Source: an uncultured Saprospiraceae bacterium (GTDB taxonomy: Bacteria > Bacteroidota > Bacteroidia > Chitinophagales > Saprospiraceae). From it: a stretch of DNA of 64,000 bases. Position 1 is the stretch's first letter, and every line of letters starts with the position of its first letter. The stretch is from the NCBI GenBank assembly GCA_943788055.1, contig CALSOU010000012.1:62001-126000 (forward strand). The letters are read 5' to 3'. The notes beneath the pieces were generated by a model. That model was not told where the DNA came from. It searched no databases and saw only the letters and a list, made by a program, of their open reading frames with translations. Position numbers and translations under genes: made by a program. Positions 20,038 to 29,085 of the stretch are shown piece by piece.

Positions 20038-20415
20038 CTAATGAGCAGCATACTCTCTGAGTAGTTCCAGGGGCACAATCTTCAAAGCATTCTCATGAGA
20101 TGACTTAAGTTTAACAGGAGGTGCAAAACCAGCTTTGTGAGCATCATACCAGCGAGATGCACAAAGACACCAGCTATCTCCTGGCTTCAAGCCTGGAAAG
20201 TGGTACCTAGGATTGGGAGTGCAAAGGTCGTTACCACAAGCAAGCGTATAGTCAAGAAATTCTTGGGTTACAACAGCACAAACTACATGAATGCCAGTGT
20301 CAGTGGGTCCAGTATGGCAAAAACCATCTCTATAGAATCCTGTCAGCGGATCGGTACAACAAGACTCTAAGCTTGTTCCAAGAACATTTTTTACTTGTGA
20401 ATTGTCTTGATTCAT
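20038..20415 (-). CDS. DUF2237 family protein
   Basis: The conserved DUF2237 core is present: CCTDPLTGFYRDGFCHTG, then HVVCAVVTQEFLDYT, GNDLCTPNPRYHFPGLKPGDSWCLCASRW and a C-terminal HENAL.IVPLELL. Members are small cytoplasmic proteins of about 120 residues with no established function. The open frame extends 16 codons further to an ATG at 20463 and would add a hydrophobic stretch (MRYYVFFILSLLIVGE), but the family begins close to the MNQDNSQVKNVLGT segment, so I place the start at 20415, where a GGAGA lies just upstream. If the longer form is real, the protein would be exported, which would be unusual. Confidence 0.82.
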   Translation of the reverse strand: MNQDNSQVKNVLGTSLESCCTDPLTGFYRDGFCHTGPTDTGIHVVCAVVTQEFLDYTLACGNDLCTPNPRYHFPGLKPGDSWCLCASRWYDAHKAGFAPPVKLKSSHENALKIVPLELLREYAAH

Positions 20416-20489
20416 TTCTCCAACTATTAATAATGATAAAATAAAGAAAACATAATATCGCATGCTCTAAGGTTTATTAAGTGAATGCT

Positions 20490-21776
20490 CTATCGAAGTT
20501 CAAAACCAGCTTTCCAAAAGACGTATGTTTGTGCTAAACTTCTTCCTAATAAATATACTGCTAGTGCGCACAGCAGGCCGTGGTATCCCCAAGATGAAAC
20601 TGTAAGGTAATGGGTCGCTATAAAGATAATAAATGCAATAATCATTGTATTTCTCATAGCGCGTGAAGCCGTAAGTCCTACGAATATACCATCCCAAATA
20701 TATGAGGCAAATCCTAAAATCGGGAAGAAGATGATCCAGTATTTGTAGTTTTGGATAGATTGCTGTACCTCTATTCTATCTGTGAATAGAGCTGTGATTT
20801 CGTCTAACCAAACACCGTATACTAAGCTAAATATCCCTGCAAAAACAGCCCCAGAAATGAAGCAAGCTCGGATCGTAACAGTATTTTTCAATTTATCTTG
20901 CGCTCCCTTATATTTTCCAACCAAAGCTTCAGCCGCGTATGCAAATCCATCAATCGCATAGGACATCCAGTTCGTGAACTGAAGAACTATCACATTGGTA
21001 GCTAAGATAATTGTACCAAATTGTGCAGCTTGACTATACAAGAATGCAAAAGTGATTGAGAGTAGGAAGGTTCTTAGGAATATATCTCGATTGACAGCAA
21101 AGAACTTAGAGTAATCTGTTTTAAGATCTTGCCACTTCATCCGTATTAGTGGGTATCTATACCACATAAAAATCAATCCGATCGTAACGCCGATGTAGTT
21201 GGCTATAACACTACCTAATGCTACTCCATGTATACCCATATCCATTTGTTTCACAAATAGTATACTTAGGGAAATATTGCTGATATTGATACAAACTGTT
21301 AGGATGAGGGGAATTATGGCATTTTGATTGCCAAAAAACCAAGCCATCATGATGTAGAGCAAAAGTGTCGCTGGCGCATCCCATATCCGAGTGTTAAAGT
21401 AAGAGGATGCAAGACTCTGAAGCTCGCCGTCGAGATTTAAAAGTTGAAAGGATAATTGGGATAAAGGGCTTTGAAGAATCAACAGGAAAAGACTTATTAC
21501 CATTGCTACAATTGCTGCTTGCATGAAACTTTTTGTCATGCCTTCCTTATCATTTCGACCATACTCTTGAGCCACAAAGCCCGTCGTGCCCATACGAAGG
21601 AAACCGAAATTCCAATAAAGAAAATTGAAGATCATCGCTGAAGAACCTACTGCTGCAAGGTGAGCAGATGATAAGTGTCCCATTAATCCAGTATCGACTG
21701 ATGCGATCAGTGGAACAGATATGTTACTTAGGATGTTTGGAATGGCAAGTCTAAAGACTTCACGGTATCTTTTCAT
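20490..21776 (-). CDS. MATE family efflux transporter
   Basis: A 428-residue inner-membrane protein with about 12 hydrophobic segments and the two-fold MatE arrangement. The N-terminal EVFRLAIPNILSNISVPLIASVDTGLMGHL is the characteristic first helix of DinF-type MATE proteins, which use Na+ or H+ gradients to expel cationic compounds. Substrate unknown. It shares orientation with the DUF2237 gene 26 bases downstream and is divergent from the ligase fusion gene. Confidence 0.88.
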   Translation of the reverse strand: MKRYREVFRLAIPNILSNISVPLIASVDTGLMGHLSSAHLAAVGSSAMIFNFLYWNFGFLRMGTTGFVAQEYGRNDKEGMTKSFMQAAIVAMVISLFLLILQSPLSQLSFQLLNLDGELQSLASSYFNTRIWDAPATLLLYIMMAWFFGNQNAIIPLILTVCINISNISLSILFVKQMDMGIHGVALGSVIANYIGVTIGLIFMWYRYPLIRMKWQDLKTDYSKFFAVNRDIFLRTFLLSITFAFLYSQAAQFGTIILATNVIVLQFTNWMSYAIDGFAYAAEALVGKYKGAQDKLKNTVTIRACFISGAVFAGIFSLVYGVWLDEITALFTDRIEVQQSIQNYKYWIIFFPILGFASYIWDGIFVGLTASRAMRNTMIIAFIIFIATHYLTVSSWGYHGLLCALAVYLLGRSLAQTYVFWKAGFELR

Positions 21777-21920
21777 TGGTGTAAAATTCTACTTATTGTG
21801 GTTGAGTAACGAATCCAATAAAGTTTAATTTAAGAGGTATTATGATTAAAAGTAGGTAATGTTGTAAATCACAGATAATCACATCTTCATAAATTATGTT
21901 TTATCTTAATATGAAATTCT

Positions 21921-21928
21921 TATCTTTG
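21921..21928 (+). promoter_or_regulatory. Candidate -7 element of the fused ligase gene
   Basis: TATCTTTG fits TAnnTTTG; a matching TTG at the -33 position is absent. If used, it gives a leader of about 112 bases before the ATG at 22045, and the leader contains the hairpin at 21966-21997. Confidence 0.4.
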
Positions 21929-21965
21929 TCTATTGGTAGATATCCGTAAAGATGGCTTGCCTAAA

Positions 21966-21997
21966 AAACATTTTGTACTCATGTACCAAAATGTTTT
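21966..21997 (+). promoter_or_regulatory. Leader hairpin upstream of the fused D-Ala-D-Ala ligase gene
   Basis: The arms AAACATTTTGTAC (21966-21978) and GTACCAAAATGTTTT (21983-21997) pair almost perfectly around a 4-base loop with one bulged base. The hairpin ends in four T residues, so it could be a weak attenuator or a terminator for stray transcripts. It lies between the likely promoter and the start codon. Confidence 0.45.
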
Positions 21998-22044
21998 ATG
22001 TCTAATTGCTGTTATAGCATACATAAATAAAGATTAATACAAGT

Positions 22045-24714
22045 ATGAAAGTTGGAATTCTGTTTGGTGGCCCTTCACGTGAGCGAGAGATTTCCTTCGC
22101 AGGTGGTCGCACGGTGTATGATAATCTAAACAAGTCTTTATTCACTCCGATTCCAGTGTTTATTGATAGTTTGAAACAGTTTATATTATTGGATTGGGAG
22201 TACGTTTACAAGGGAACTATCCGTGATTTCTATCCACCAATAGAATCTCATCCTAAATCTGATCATGATTTCCAGATATATATCGAATCCTTGGCAAATC
22301 AAACTGATGAAGAATTAGGTAAGATTGCTGACTCCGTGGGTAAAAGAATTGAACCTGCAGATTTTCATAAATACTTTGATGTTGCCTTTCTTGCTTTGCA
22401 TGGTCAGTATGGTGAGGATGGTTTGATTCAGGGAATTCTGGACAATATATCCATGCCATATACTGGAAGTGGTATTCGTTCGAGTGCTTTGGGAATGGAT
22501 AAATCTATCCAGAAGAAAATGATGTCTGCTGCAGGATTTCATGTCCCTAAAATGGTGTCAATAAAGAGAAGGAATTGGGAGAAGGAGAATGAACATATTT
22601 TTTATAGACAAGTAAAAGAGGAGATTGGTTTTCCTCTTGTTGTTAGGCCAGCCAATCAAGGGTCTTCTATTGGTGTTTCGATTCTTATGAAAGACGAAGG
22701 AGAAAGGACTTTCGTCCAAAAGATTGATGCTGCCTTTTTTAAACGGACTATCAAAGCTTCAGAATGGAATAATCTGGATGCGCAAGAGCGTCGTGAAGAA
22801 GTCCGAGATATGGCGGACATCCGCAGTGGATTAGGCTTCCCTCTATTTGCCAATGAAGAGAAAATATATCATCCAGAGAGCTTATGGAGATTTCTTGATA
22901 GCCAGTGCATTGATGGTAAAGATGTATTGATGGAAAGTGTTCAAAGTGAGTGTACTGTGGTTGTTGAGTCATTCATCCATGGAAAAGAATTTTCTTGTAT
23001 TGTTTTAAGGCAAGAAGATGGACGAGTTACAGCTCTTCCTCCCACAGAAATCGTCAAGCAAACGAATCTTTACGACTATAAATCCAAATACCTTCCCGGA
23101 AGATCTAGAAAAATAACACCGATTGAGTTGCCAGATAAACAAATCAATGCAATACTAGAGGAAACAGAAAGACTCTTTGATTTCTTGGATTTTCAAACGT
23201 ATGCGCGTATTGATGGATTTTATAGCGACGATGGACTAATTTACTTGAATGATCCCAACACTACTTCGGGTATGCTGCCTTCTTCTTTCTTCTTTCATCA
23301 AGCAGCTGAGATAGGGTTGAATCCTTCTCAATTTCTAACATTTATTCTACGAAATAGCTTACAAGAACGGCTTGATAACTTATTGTATTTGGGGCAAACC
23401 CAACACTTGCTTAATCAATTGGACAGTAGTATTGAAGCATTAAGAAGAGAAAGTTCAACTAAGGTTAAAGTGGCTGTTATTTTTGGAGGATATTCTTTTG
23501 AACGTCATATCAGCGTTGAAAGTGGTAGGAATATTTATGAAAAACTAAGTTCTTCATATAAGTATGAACCTATTCCTGTATTCCTATATGGTGATGAAAC
23601 TAGTTATGAATTGGTTCAAGTACCGATTCCACTACTCTTAAAGGATAATGCAGACGACATAAAGGAAAAGATAAGTGAGTATAAAAAGCACACTGTTGTT
23701 GAGCAAATTCAAGAAAGATGCACAGATATTACAAATAAGTACGTTTCCCAAGACTCAACAAGCATTCCTTTAGTTCTTAGTTTAGAAACACTAGCTGAAA
23801 AAGTAGACGTTGCGTTTATAGCTTTACATGGAAGACCGGGCGAGGATGGAAGTTTGCAAGAAGAGCTGAAGCGCGTAAACTTACCCTACAACGGATCAGA
23901 TTGGGAATCAAGTCATATTACAATAGATAAGTTCGCAACCTTACAAAAATTAAAGAAACACGGATTCTCAGTTGCGGATCAGCATATTCTTGAGCGTAAA
24001 GAGGAGGATGTAGCGATAAATGAACTAGAGCAAAGGTATAAGTATCCATTTATATTGAAACCAATTGATGATGGTTGTAGTTCTGCCGTTAAGTTGATTA
24101 AAAATAGAGACTATCTAACAGCATATCTAGAAGGGATTTTTAGGTCTGAAGATGATACGTCATCGAATTGGCGAGAAAAACTATCTCTAGCTCAGAATGA
24201 AGAATTTCCTTCAAAGTCAAGAGTGCTAGCGGAGTCTTTGATTTCTCGAGAAGGTTCCTCACATTTCCTTGAAGTGACTGGTGGACTTCTGACTCATATC
24301 GATGAGAGTGGTAACATTCAATACGAAATGTTTGAACCGTCTGAAGCCCTTGCGAGTGGTGAGATCTTATCATTGGAAGAGAAGTTTCTTGCTGGTGAAG
24401 GACAAAACATTACTCCAGCAAGGTTTGCGCCTCGCAAAGAGGATTATGAAATAATTGCAAGCCGCGTCAAGAATGATCTTGAGCGAGCAGCGCGAATATT
24501 AGAAGTTAAAGGATATGCGAGGATTGATGCATTTGTTAGGATATTCAAGGATAATCAAGTAGAAACTATTATAATTGAGGTGAACTCACTACCTGGAATG
24601 ACACCGGCAACTTGCATCTTTCACCAATGTGCGATAAATGGCTATAAGCCATATGAATTTATAGATCAGATCATACAATTTGCAATGAATGAGCAAGAAG
24701 CAACCAAGTACTGA
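22045..24714 (+). CDS. Tandem-fused D-alanine-D-alanine ligase-like protein (two ATP-grasp halves)
   Basis: An 889-residue protein made of two head-to-tail Ddl-like enzymes, about 1-470 and 474-889; normal Ddl has 300-370 residues. Both halves open with a Ddl N-terminus (GILFGGPSREREIS; AVIFGGYSFERHIS) and carry an LHG.xGEDG segment. Half 1 keeps the ATP loop QGSSIGVS (205-212) but has Arg201 in place of the usual ATP lysine, and Asp403-Pro-Asn405 where Ddl has Glu-Val-Asn for metal binding. Half 2 keeps Lys672 and the metal motif EVNSLPGMTP (from Glu845) but has a damaged loop, GCSSAV (677-682). The likely role is peptide-bond formation in peptidoglycan precursor synthesis, but which half is catalytic is uncertain. 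Its end overlaps the PASTA gene by 26 bases. Confidence 0.85.
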   Translation: MKVGILFGGPSREREISFAGGRTVYDNLNKSLFTPIPVFIDSLKQFILLDWEYVYKGTIRDFYPPIESHPKSDHDFQIYIESLANQTDEELGKIADSVGKRIEPADFHKYFDVAFLALHGQYGEDGLIQGILDNISMPYTGSGIRSSALGMDKSIQKKMMSAAGFHVPKMVSIKRRNWEKENEHIFYRQVKEEIGFPLVVRPANQGSSIGVSILMKDEGERTFVQKIDAAFFKRTIKASEWNNLDAQERREEVRDMADIRSGLGFPLFANEEKIYHPESLWRFLDSQCIDGKDVLMESVQSECTVVVESFIHGKEFSCIVLRQEDGRVTALPPTEIVKQTNLYDYKSKYLPGRSRKITPIELPDKQINAILEETERLFDFLDFQTYARIDGFYSDDGLIYLNDPNTTSGMLPSSFFFHQAAEIGLNPSQFLTFILRNSLQERLDNLLYLGQTQHLLNQLDSSIEALRRESSTKVKVAVIFGGYSFERHISVESGRNIYEKLSSSYKYEPIPVFLYGDETSYELVQVPIPLLLKDNADDIKEKISEYKKHTVVEQIQERCTDITNKYVSQDSTSIPLVLSLETLAEKVDVAFIALHGRPGEDGSLQEELKRVNLPYNGSDWESSHITIDKFATLQKLKKHGFSVADQHILERKEEDVAINELEQRYKYPFILKPIDDGCSSAVKLIKNRDYLTAYLEGIFRSEDDTSSNWREKLSLAQNEEFPSKSRVLAESLISREGSSHFLEVTGGLLTHIDESGNIQYEMFEPSEALASGEILSLEEKFLAGEGQNITPARFAPRKEDYEIIASRVKNDLERAARILEVKGYARIDAFVRIFKDNQVETIIIEVNSLPGMTPATCIFHQCAINGYKPYEFIDQIIQFAMNEQEATKY

Positions 24715-25537
24715 ACCAAATTTTGTTATTAAACTATTTCGATTTTTGACTAATAAGATATTCTTTAAGAACCTGCTCTTCATGGGCATCTTTCTGTTGA
24801 TTCTGTTGATCGCATTGAATATCTATTTACGGAGTTATACTAACCACGGTCAAAAGTTGACATTGCCAGATTTCAATGATATGCACCTTCGTGATGCATC
24901 AAAATTAGCTACTGAAAAAACATTCCAAATCATTGTAAATGATTCTACACACATAGTAGGGATGCCTGGAGGAGTTGTTATAAATCAAAATCCAAAAGCT
25001 GGATCTCAAGTCAAAGAAAATCGAAAGATTTACGTTACCACAACGAAGTATCAATCGGATTTGATAAGGATGAAGTCATTGCCCGAACTATATGGTCGAG
25101 AGTATGAGCAGAAAAGAAAAGAGTTGTCGCATTTAAAAATAAATACAAGAGTTAAAGATTATAAATATGATCCTGGCGAACCAGATCATGTTTTAGAAGT
25201 ATACTATAAAGATAAGTTGATTATAAGCGGAGAGGGGAGAGATAATGATTTGAAGATTGAAAAAGGAGGTACATTAGACTTTGTTCTAAGTAAACGATCT
25301 GGACTTTCTATTCAGATTCCTGACTTAAGATGTCAAACTTTAGCTGCTGCTCAATTTCTATTGGAAGATGGGGCAAGGCTTCGCGTTGGAGTAGTTCGCG
25401 AAGAAGGAGAAATAGACGATGTTTCTTCTGCTTACATTATTCAGCAGTATCCTCCATATGAGGAGAATGTGACAATGCAGATAGGGAATGCAATCGATTT
25501 GATAGTCACTGCTGAAAAACCAAAGGATTGTCAATGA
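24689..25537 (+). CDS. Membrane-anchored PASTA domain protein
   Basis: A 282-residue protein with a cytoplasmic N-terminus, one transmembrane helix at about 27-47 (NLLFMGIFLLILLIALNIYL) and about three PASTA repeats in the periplasm; typical pieces are LTLPDFNDMHLRDASKLA, VINQNPKAGSQVKENRKIYV and IPDLRCQTLAAAQFLLEDG. PASTA domains bind peptidoglycan stem peptides or beta-lactam-like ligands and are best known from Ser/Thr kinases and PBPs; no kinase or transpeptidase domain is attached here. The 26-base overlap with the ligase fusion gene suggests coupled expression and a cell-wall role. Confidence 0.85.
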   Translation: MSKKQPSTEPNFVIKLFRFLTNKIFFKNLLFMGIFLLILLIALNIYLRSYTNHGQKLTLPDFNDMHLRDASKLATEKTFQIIVNDSTHIVGMPGGVVINQNPKAGSQVKENRKIYVTTTKYQSDLIRMKSLPELYGREYEQKRKELSHLKINTRVKDYKYDPGEPDHVLEVYYKDKLIISGEGRDNDLKIEKGGTLDFVLSKRSGLSIQIPDLRCQTLAAAQFLLEDGARLRVGVVREEGEIDDVSSAYIIQQYPPYEENVTMQIGNAIDLIVTAEKPKDCQ

Positions 25538-25581
25538 TGGTCTTTAGTAAATAAATTATTAATAAAAAGAGAGTACCCGAT

Positions 25582-25890
25582 ATGGATATTATGGTTGATG
25601 AGCTCCAAGAACGATTGGAGGTGAAAGAGCAAGTTTTTTTGTGCGATGTGCGAGAGCCTTATGAGCATGAAGAATTTAATATAGGCGGAGAGTTAATACC
25701 ACTTGGAAGTCTACCGGCAAATATATCAAAGATGCCATCTGATAAAGATGAAGAGATTGTTGTGTACTGTCGCAGTGGAGGTAGAAGTGGCATGGCTAAA
25801 CAATTTCTCGAGCAGCATGGCTACACAAATGTGAGAAATCTTGTTGGTGGGATGTTAGAGTGGCAAAGAAGATTTGTTTCTTCGAAATAA
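25582..25890 (+). CDS. Single-domain rhodanese-like protein
   Basis: A 102-residue rhodanese homology domain. The substrate-cysteine loop is VVYCRSGGRSG, with Cys near residue 61, preceded by CDVREPYEHEEFNIGG, the usual start of the fold. Such proteins move sulfane sulfur between persulfides; the partner is unknown. It lies 44 bases after the PASTA gene in the same direction and may be in the same transcript. Confidence 0.9.
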   Translation: MDIMVDELQERLEVKEQVFLCDVREPYEHEEFNIGGELIPLGSLPANISKMPSDKDEEIVVYCRSGGRSGMAKQFLEQHGYTNVRNLVGGMLEWQRRFVSSK

Positions 25891-25924
25891 GGAGATTGCA
25901 GAATTAGGGTAATAAAGTGGGCGA

Positions 25925-26461
25925 TTAGAACTTGTTTTTCCACATCATGGACTCAACTGGTTTTTCAGTTCTAGTGTTATACTTTGCGTTGGCCTTTTTA
26001 TTGTAGTAGTTTTCAATATCTCCATCTACCATGAAATAGATTAGTTGTCCAATTGGCATACCTGGGTAAACACGTACTGGTTGCGTGCAGGAGATCTCTA
26101 AAGTCCAAGTATTACAAAAACCTACATCACCTTTTCCTGCGGTAGCATGAATGTCAATTCCCAGTCTCCCTACAGAAGATTTACCTTCCAAGAAAGGGAC
26201 GCTATTGTGCGTTTCAGTATATTCTTCAGTAACCCCTAGATAAAGCACACCAGGTTGTAGAACGTAGCCCTCTTCCGGCATAACAATTTCCCTTATTGTA
26301 TTGTGTTTTTTTGCATCAAGAACTTCGTCATTGTACACAGCGAGATACTTACTTAGATGTACATCGTACGAATTTGTCCCGAGACATGAGCGGTCATATG
26401 GCTCAATAACTATGTCACCCGCTTGAATTGCTGCTAGTATTTTTTTATCAGAAAGTATCAT
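25925..26461 (-). CDS. dcd: dCTP deaminase
   Basis: Dcd converts dCTP to dUTP, the source of dTMP precursor. The trimer-forming fold is recognisable from TNSYDVHLSKYL, FLEGKSSVGRLGIDIHATAG (with the Ser and Arg of the active site) and the catalytic Glu in TWTLEIS. An open frame extends to an ATG at 26488, but the protein family starts at MILSDK, here at 26461, and a -7 element at 26486-26493 would start transcription near 26480, after the longer start codon. ATG 26473 (MTNNMIL) is the only other possibility. Confidence 0.92.
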   Translation of the reverse strand: MILSDKKILAAIQAGDIVIEPYDRSCLGTNSYDVHLSKYLAVYNDEVLDAKKHNTIREIVMPEEGYVLQPGVLYLGVTEEYTETHNSVPFLEGKSSVGRLGIDIHATAGKGDVGFCNTWTLEISCTQPVRVYPGMPIGQLIYFMVDGDIENYYNKKANAKYNTRTEKPVESMMWKNKF

Positions 26462-26485
26462 GTTGTTCGTCATTATGGAGAAGCG

Positions 26486-26493
26486 CAAATGTA
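26486..26493 (-). promoter_or_regulatory. Candidate -7 element of dcd
   Basis: On the minus strand TACATTTG fits TAnnTTTG. The implied transcription start is near 26480-26482. No good TTG is found upstream. Its position helps to reject the ATG at 26488 as the dcd start. Confidence 0.45.
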
Positions 26494-26628
26494 GTCATAG
26501 TAATTGAAAGCAGCAGACAGGTTTGCTTTTGGCAGCAAAAAAAGTCTAGAACCAACTGTAACTCGTATATTTACATGTCTGACTAGACACTTACTTTTTA
26601 GATATTTCATTCATTATTGTAGACGAAG

Positions 26629-27285
26629 ATGCCACTAATAGATCATATTGCTTTAAAGCCTGAAGGAGAAATTGGGATATGGCACATCACTGAAGATAAA
26701 AGTGAACTGGAAACACTACTGTCCATGGAAGAGGTAGAACTGGAGAATATGCAGCGTATGACTGAGCGTCGACAAAAAGAGTGGATGGCAGCGAGGTGGT
26801 TAATACACCAACTCTCCGGAAGAACTAAGCGTGCAAAATGCCTCAAGGATGAATTTGGAAAGCCATACTTGGAGGATTCAAAGTTCAATATCAGTATTAG
26901 TCATTCACTTGATATGACAGCGTGTGTGGCATCTCCATACAATGTAGGTATAGATATTCAGGAGATTGTGGGTAAAATGCAGCGTATCGCCAAAAAATTT
27001 ATATCGGACGAAGAATGGAGTCATATTCCAGATGAAGATTCACTGGAATATTTACATGTTATTTGGGGCGCTAAGGAAGCCATGTATAAAGCATGGGGCA
27101 GAAAAAAAATTGATTTTCGTAAAGAAATGCAGACTGAAGAATTTCGATGGGTAAATGATGTAACTCAGTTTAAGGGTGTTCTACGAAAGGGCAATATCGA
27201 AATGGTTTTTGACGTCATAGCAAGGAAGTTAGATACTTTTATTTTAGTATACGCAAAAGAAAAACTAAGAAATGTATATCCTTAG
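26629..27285 (+). CDS. 4'-phosphopantetheinyl transferase (Sfp type)
   Basis: This 218-residue protein would attach the phosphopantetheine arm of CoA to carrier proteins. Visible motifs: NISISHSLDMTACVAS near 87-102, the Mg-binding VGIDIQEI near 107-114, and WGAKEAMYKAWG near 143-154 that holds the catalytic Glu-Lys pair. It belongs to the longer Sfp/Gsp branch rather than short AcpS. The DUF4348 lipoprotein gene overlaps its 3' end by 14 bases, so expression is coupled. No PKS or NRPS genes lie in this window. Confidence 0.88.
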   Translation: MPLIDHIALKPEGEIGIWHITEDKSELETLLSMEEVELENMQRMTERRQKEWMAARWLIHQLSGRTKRAKCLKDEFGKPYLEDSKFNISISHSLDMTACVASPYNVGIDIQEIVGKMQRIAKKFISDEEWSHIPDEDSLEYLHVIWGAKEAMYKAWGRKKIDFRKEMQTEEFRWVNDVTQFKGVLRKGNIEMVFDVIARKLDTFILVYAKEKLRNVYP

Positions 27286-27721
27286 ATTATTGACAGTGTT
27301 CATGGGTGTTGCTTTGTTTTCTTGCAAAGGTCCAACAACCGAAGTGCAAGGCGAGATTCTACAATCCGATGAAGTTGTAGAATTGGACAGTACATTTATA
27401 AAATTCTATAATCGTTTTCACAGTGACTCGCTCTATCAACTCGCGCACGTTCAATTTCCTATTGATAAAAATAGTCAGGGACTAAGCGGTGACAAATGGG
27501 ATAAGGAAAACTGGATAATTCACAATCAATTTACGGACATGGGAGGTATGTTCAAGAGAGATCTGACGCCGATAGGTTCCATGGTAGTAGAGAAGATTAT
27601 TGATGCAAACGGCTTTTTCGAAATGGAGAGACGATTTGCTGAGCTATCAGATGGATGGAAACTGATTTATTATGATGTGCGAAATCCTAGCCAACAGAAT
27701 AAGAATGAGGAGCAGAATTAG
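27272..27721 (+). CDS. DUF4348-like lipoprotein
   Basis: A 149-residue exported protein: hydrophobic N-terminus followed by a lipobox ALFSC (Cys18). The mature part resembles the DUF4348 family: FYNRFHSDSLYQLAHVQFPI near 46-65, a WIIHNQF segment and a final SDGWKLIYYDVRNPSQ. Family members are Bacteroidota lipoproteins without assigned function. Starts inside the phosphopantetheinyl transferase gene (14-base overlap). Confidence 0.7.
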   Translation: MYILRLLTVFMGVALFSCKGPTTEVQGEILQSDEVVELDSTFIKFYNRFHSDSLYQLAHVQFPIDKNSQGLSGDKWDKENWIIHNQFTDMGGMFKRDLTPIGSMVVEKIIDANGFFEMERRFAELSDGWKLIYYDVRNPSQQNKNEEQN

Positions 27722-27866
27722 TATTAGCTAAAGATTATATTGTTTGAGCTAATTTGTGACTTCTTTCGTTTTCATATAAGGCTAATAACCAATCTATTAC
27801 GACTAGTGTGCCATATGTTTATTATTAATGATTAATTCAAGTAAAACGACCACGAATAACTAAGCA

Positions 27867-28901
27867 TTACTTCCTTAACTCTTCAATAAGCTGCCATATG
27901 TTTGCCTGCTCATTTTGGAGTTGAGTAAGATGAGATTGCACTAGATTTTGTGTGTTCATATCTGCAACAAAGTTTTGCCATGCAACTTCTTTTAATGCCG
28001 CTTCATACCACTGAAGGCTTTGTTTTCGACGATGTAAGCTAATCCATGAAGCTTGATTTTCGGCGCTTTTCTTTTGGGCGAAAGCCCCAAAGGCATCAAT
28101 GGACTTCCAGACTTTGTCCATATTCTTTCCAGTTTCAGAGGATGTGTTAATCACTGTAATTTCCCATCCGGGATACTTTGTTCTAAAGAGATGTAATGCG
28201 TTCTTGTACGATTGCCTTGAACTTCTAGCTAATTTCTCCCTGTCTCCATCTGTTTTAGTGATACAAATCATATCGGCAAGTTCCACAATCCCACGTTTAA
28301 TGCCTTGTACTTCATCACCGGAACCAGGTAATATCAGTAACAAGAAGAAATCAACCATCTGAGAAACTGCAGTTTCAGATTGTCCAACACCCACTGTTTC
28401 TACAAATATTCTATCGAAACCCGCTGCCTCGCACAATCGGATTGTTTCACGAGTTTTGGCAGTCACACCTCCAAGAGTTTTACCTGCTGGTGAAGGTCTT
28501 ATAAAGGCATTTTCGCGTTGTACAAGTTGTTCCATGCGCGTCTTGTCGCCAAGGATGCTACCATGTGATTCTCCTGATGAAGGGTCAACAGCTAAGACAG
28601 CCATGGATTGCTCGGGTCGATATTTTGATAAGGCTTCAATAAAAGTACTTTTACCCACACCTGGAGATCCTGAAATGCCGATACGCAAACTGGAATTCTT
28701 TCTTGCTGCAGGTTCTACTAAAGTCAACAATCTTCTACTTAGTGTTCGATGCTCAGACAATTCACTTTCTATCAGAGTGATTGATACCGATAATGCATTC
28801 CTATCTCCTTCGACGAGCTGCATGGCTAGCTGTTCAATGTCTAGAGTAGACTGCTTGAGTGATCGTTTTTGAAGATTTGGGTTTATAAATTTCTTGCTCA
28901 C
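27867..28901 (-). CDS. meaB: Methylmalonyl-CoA mutase-associated GTPase (G3E/MeaB)
   Basis: MeaB guards the B12-dependent methylmalonyl-CoA mutase by gating cofactor loading and release with GTP. The 344-residue protein has the P-loop GSPGVGKST (78-86), then AVDPSS and FVETVGVGQSE switch segments and a CITKTDGD specificity motif for guanine. It lies on the same strand as the mutA-like gene, about 0.7 kb away with a small lipoprotein gene between on the other strand. The catalytic large subunit is not in the window. Confidence 0.93.
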   Translation of the reverse strand: MSKKFINPNLQKRSLKQSTLDIEQLAMQLVEGDRNALSVSITLIESELSEHRTLSRRLLTLVEPAARKNSSLRIGISGSPGVGKSTFIEALSKYRPEQSMAVLAVDPSSGESHGSILGDKTRMEQLVQRENAFIRPSPAGKTLGGVTAKTRETIRLCEAAGFDRIFVETVGVGQSETAVSQMVDFFLLLILPGSGDEVQGIKRGIVELADMICITKTDGDREKLARSSRQSYKNALHLFRTKYPGWEITVINTSSETGKNMDKVWKSIDAFGAFAQKKSAENQASWISLHRRKQSLQWYEAALKEVAWQNFVADMNTQNLVQSHLTQLQNEQANIWQLIEELRK

Positions 28902-29085
28902 TTGACTAAATTTTATAAGACTAAATCCATTGGGTAGTTACTGAAAACCATATCAAATTTTCCAAAGAATCTTAACACTTGCAAGGTTTTATCATAAGGT
29001 TTGTTTAAACCAATATTAATTCCGTGTTATTATTGGCATTCCTTTCGATCTTCATGCACAGATAGTAACACATAAATACAAAATT

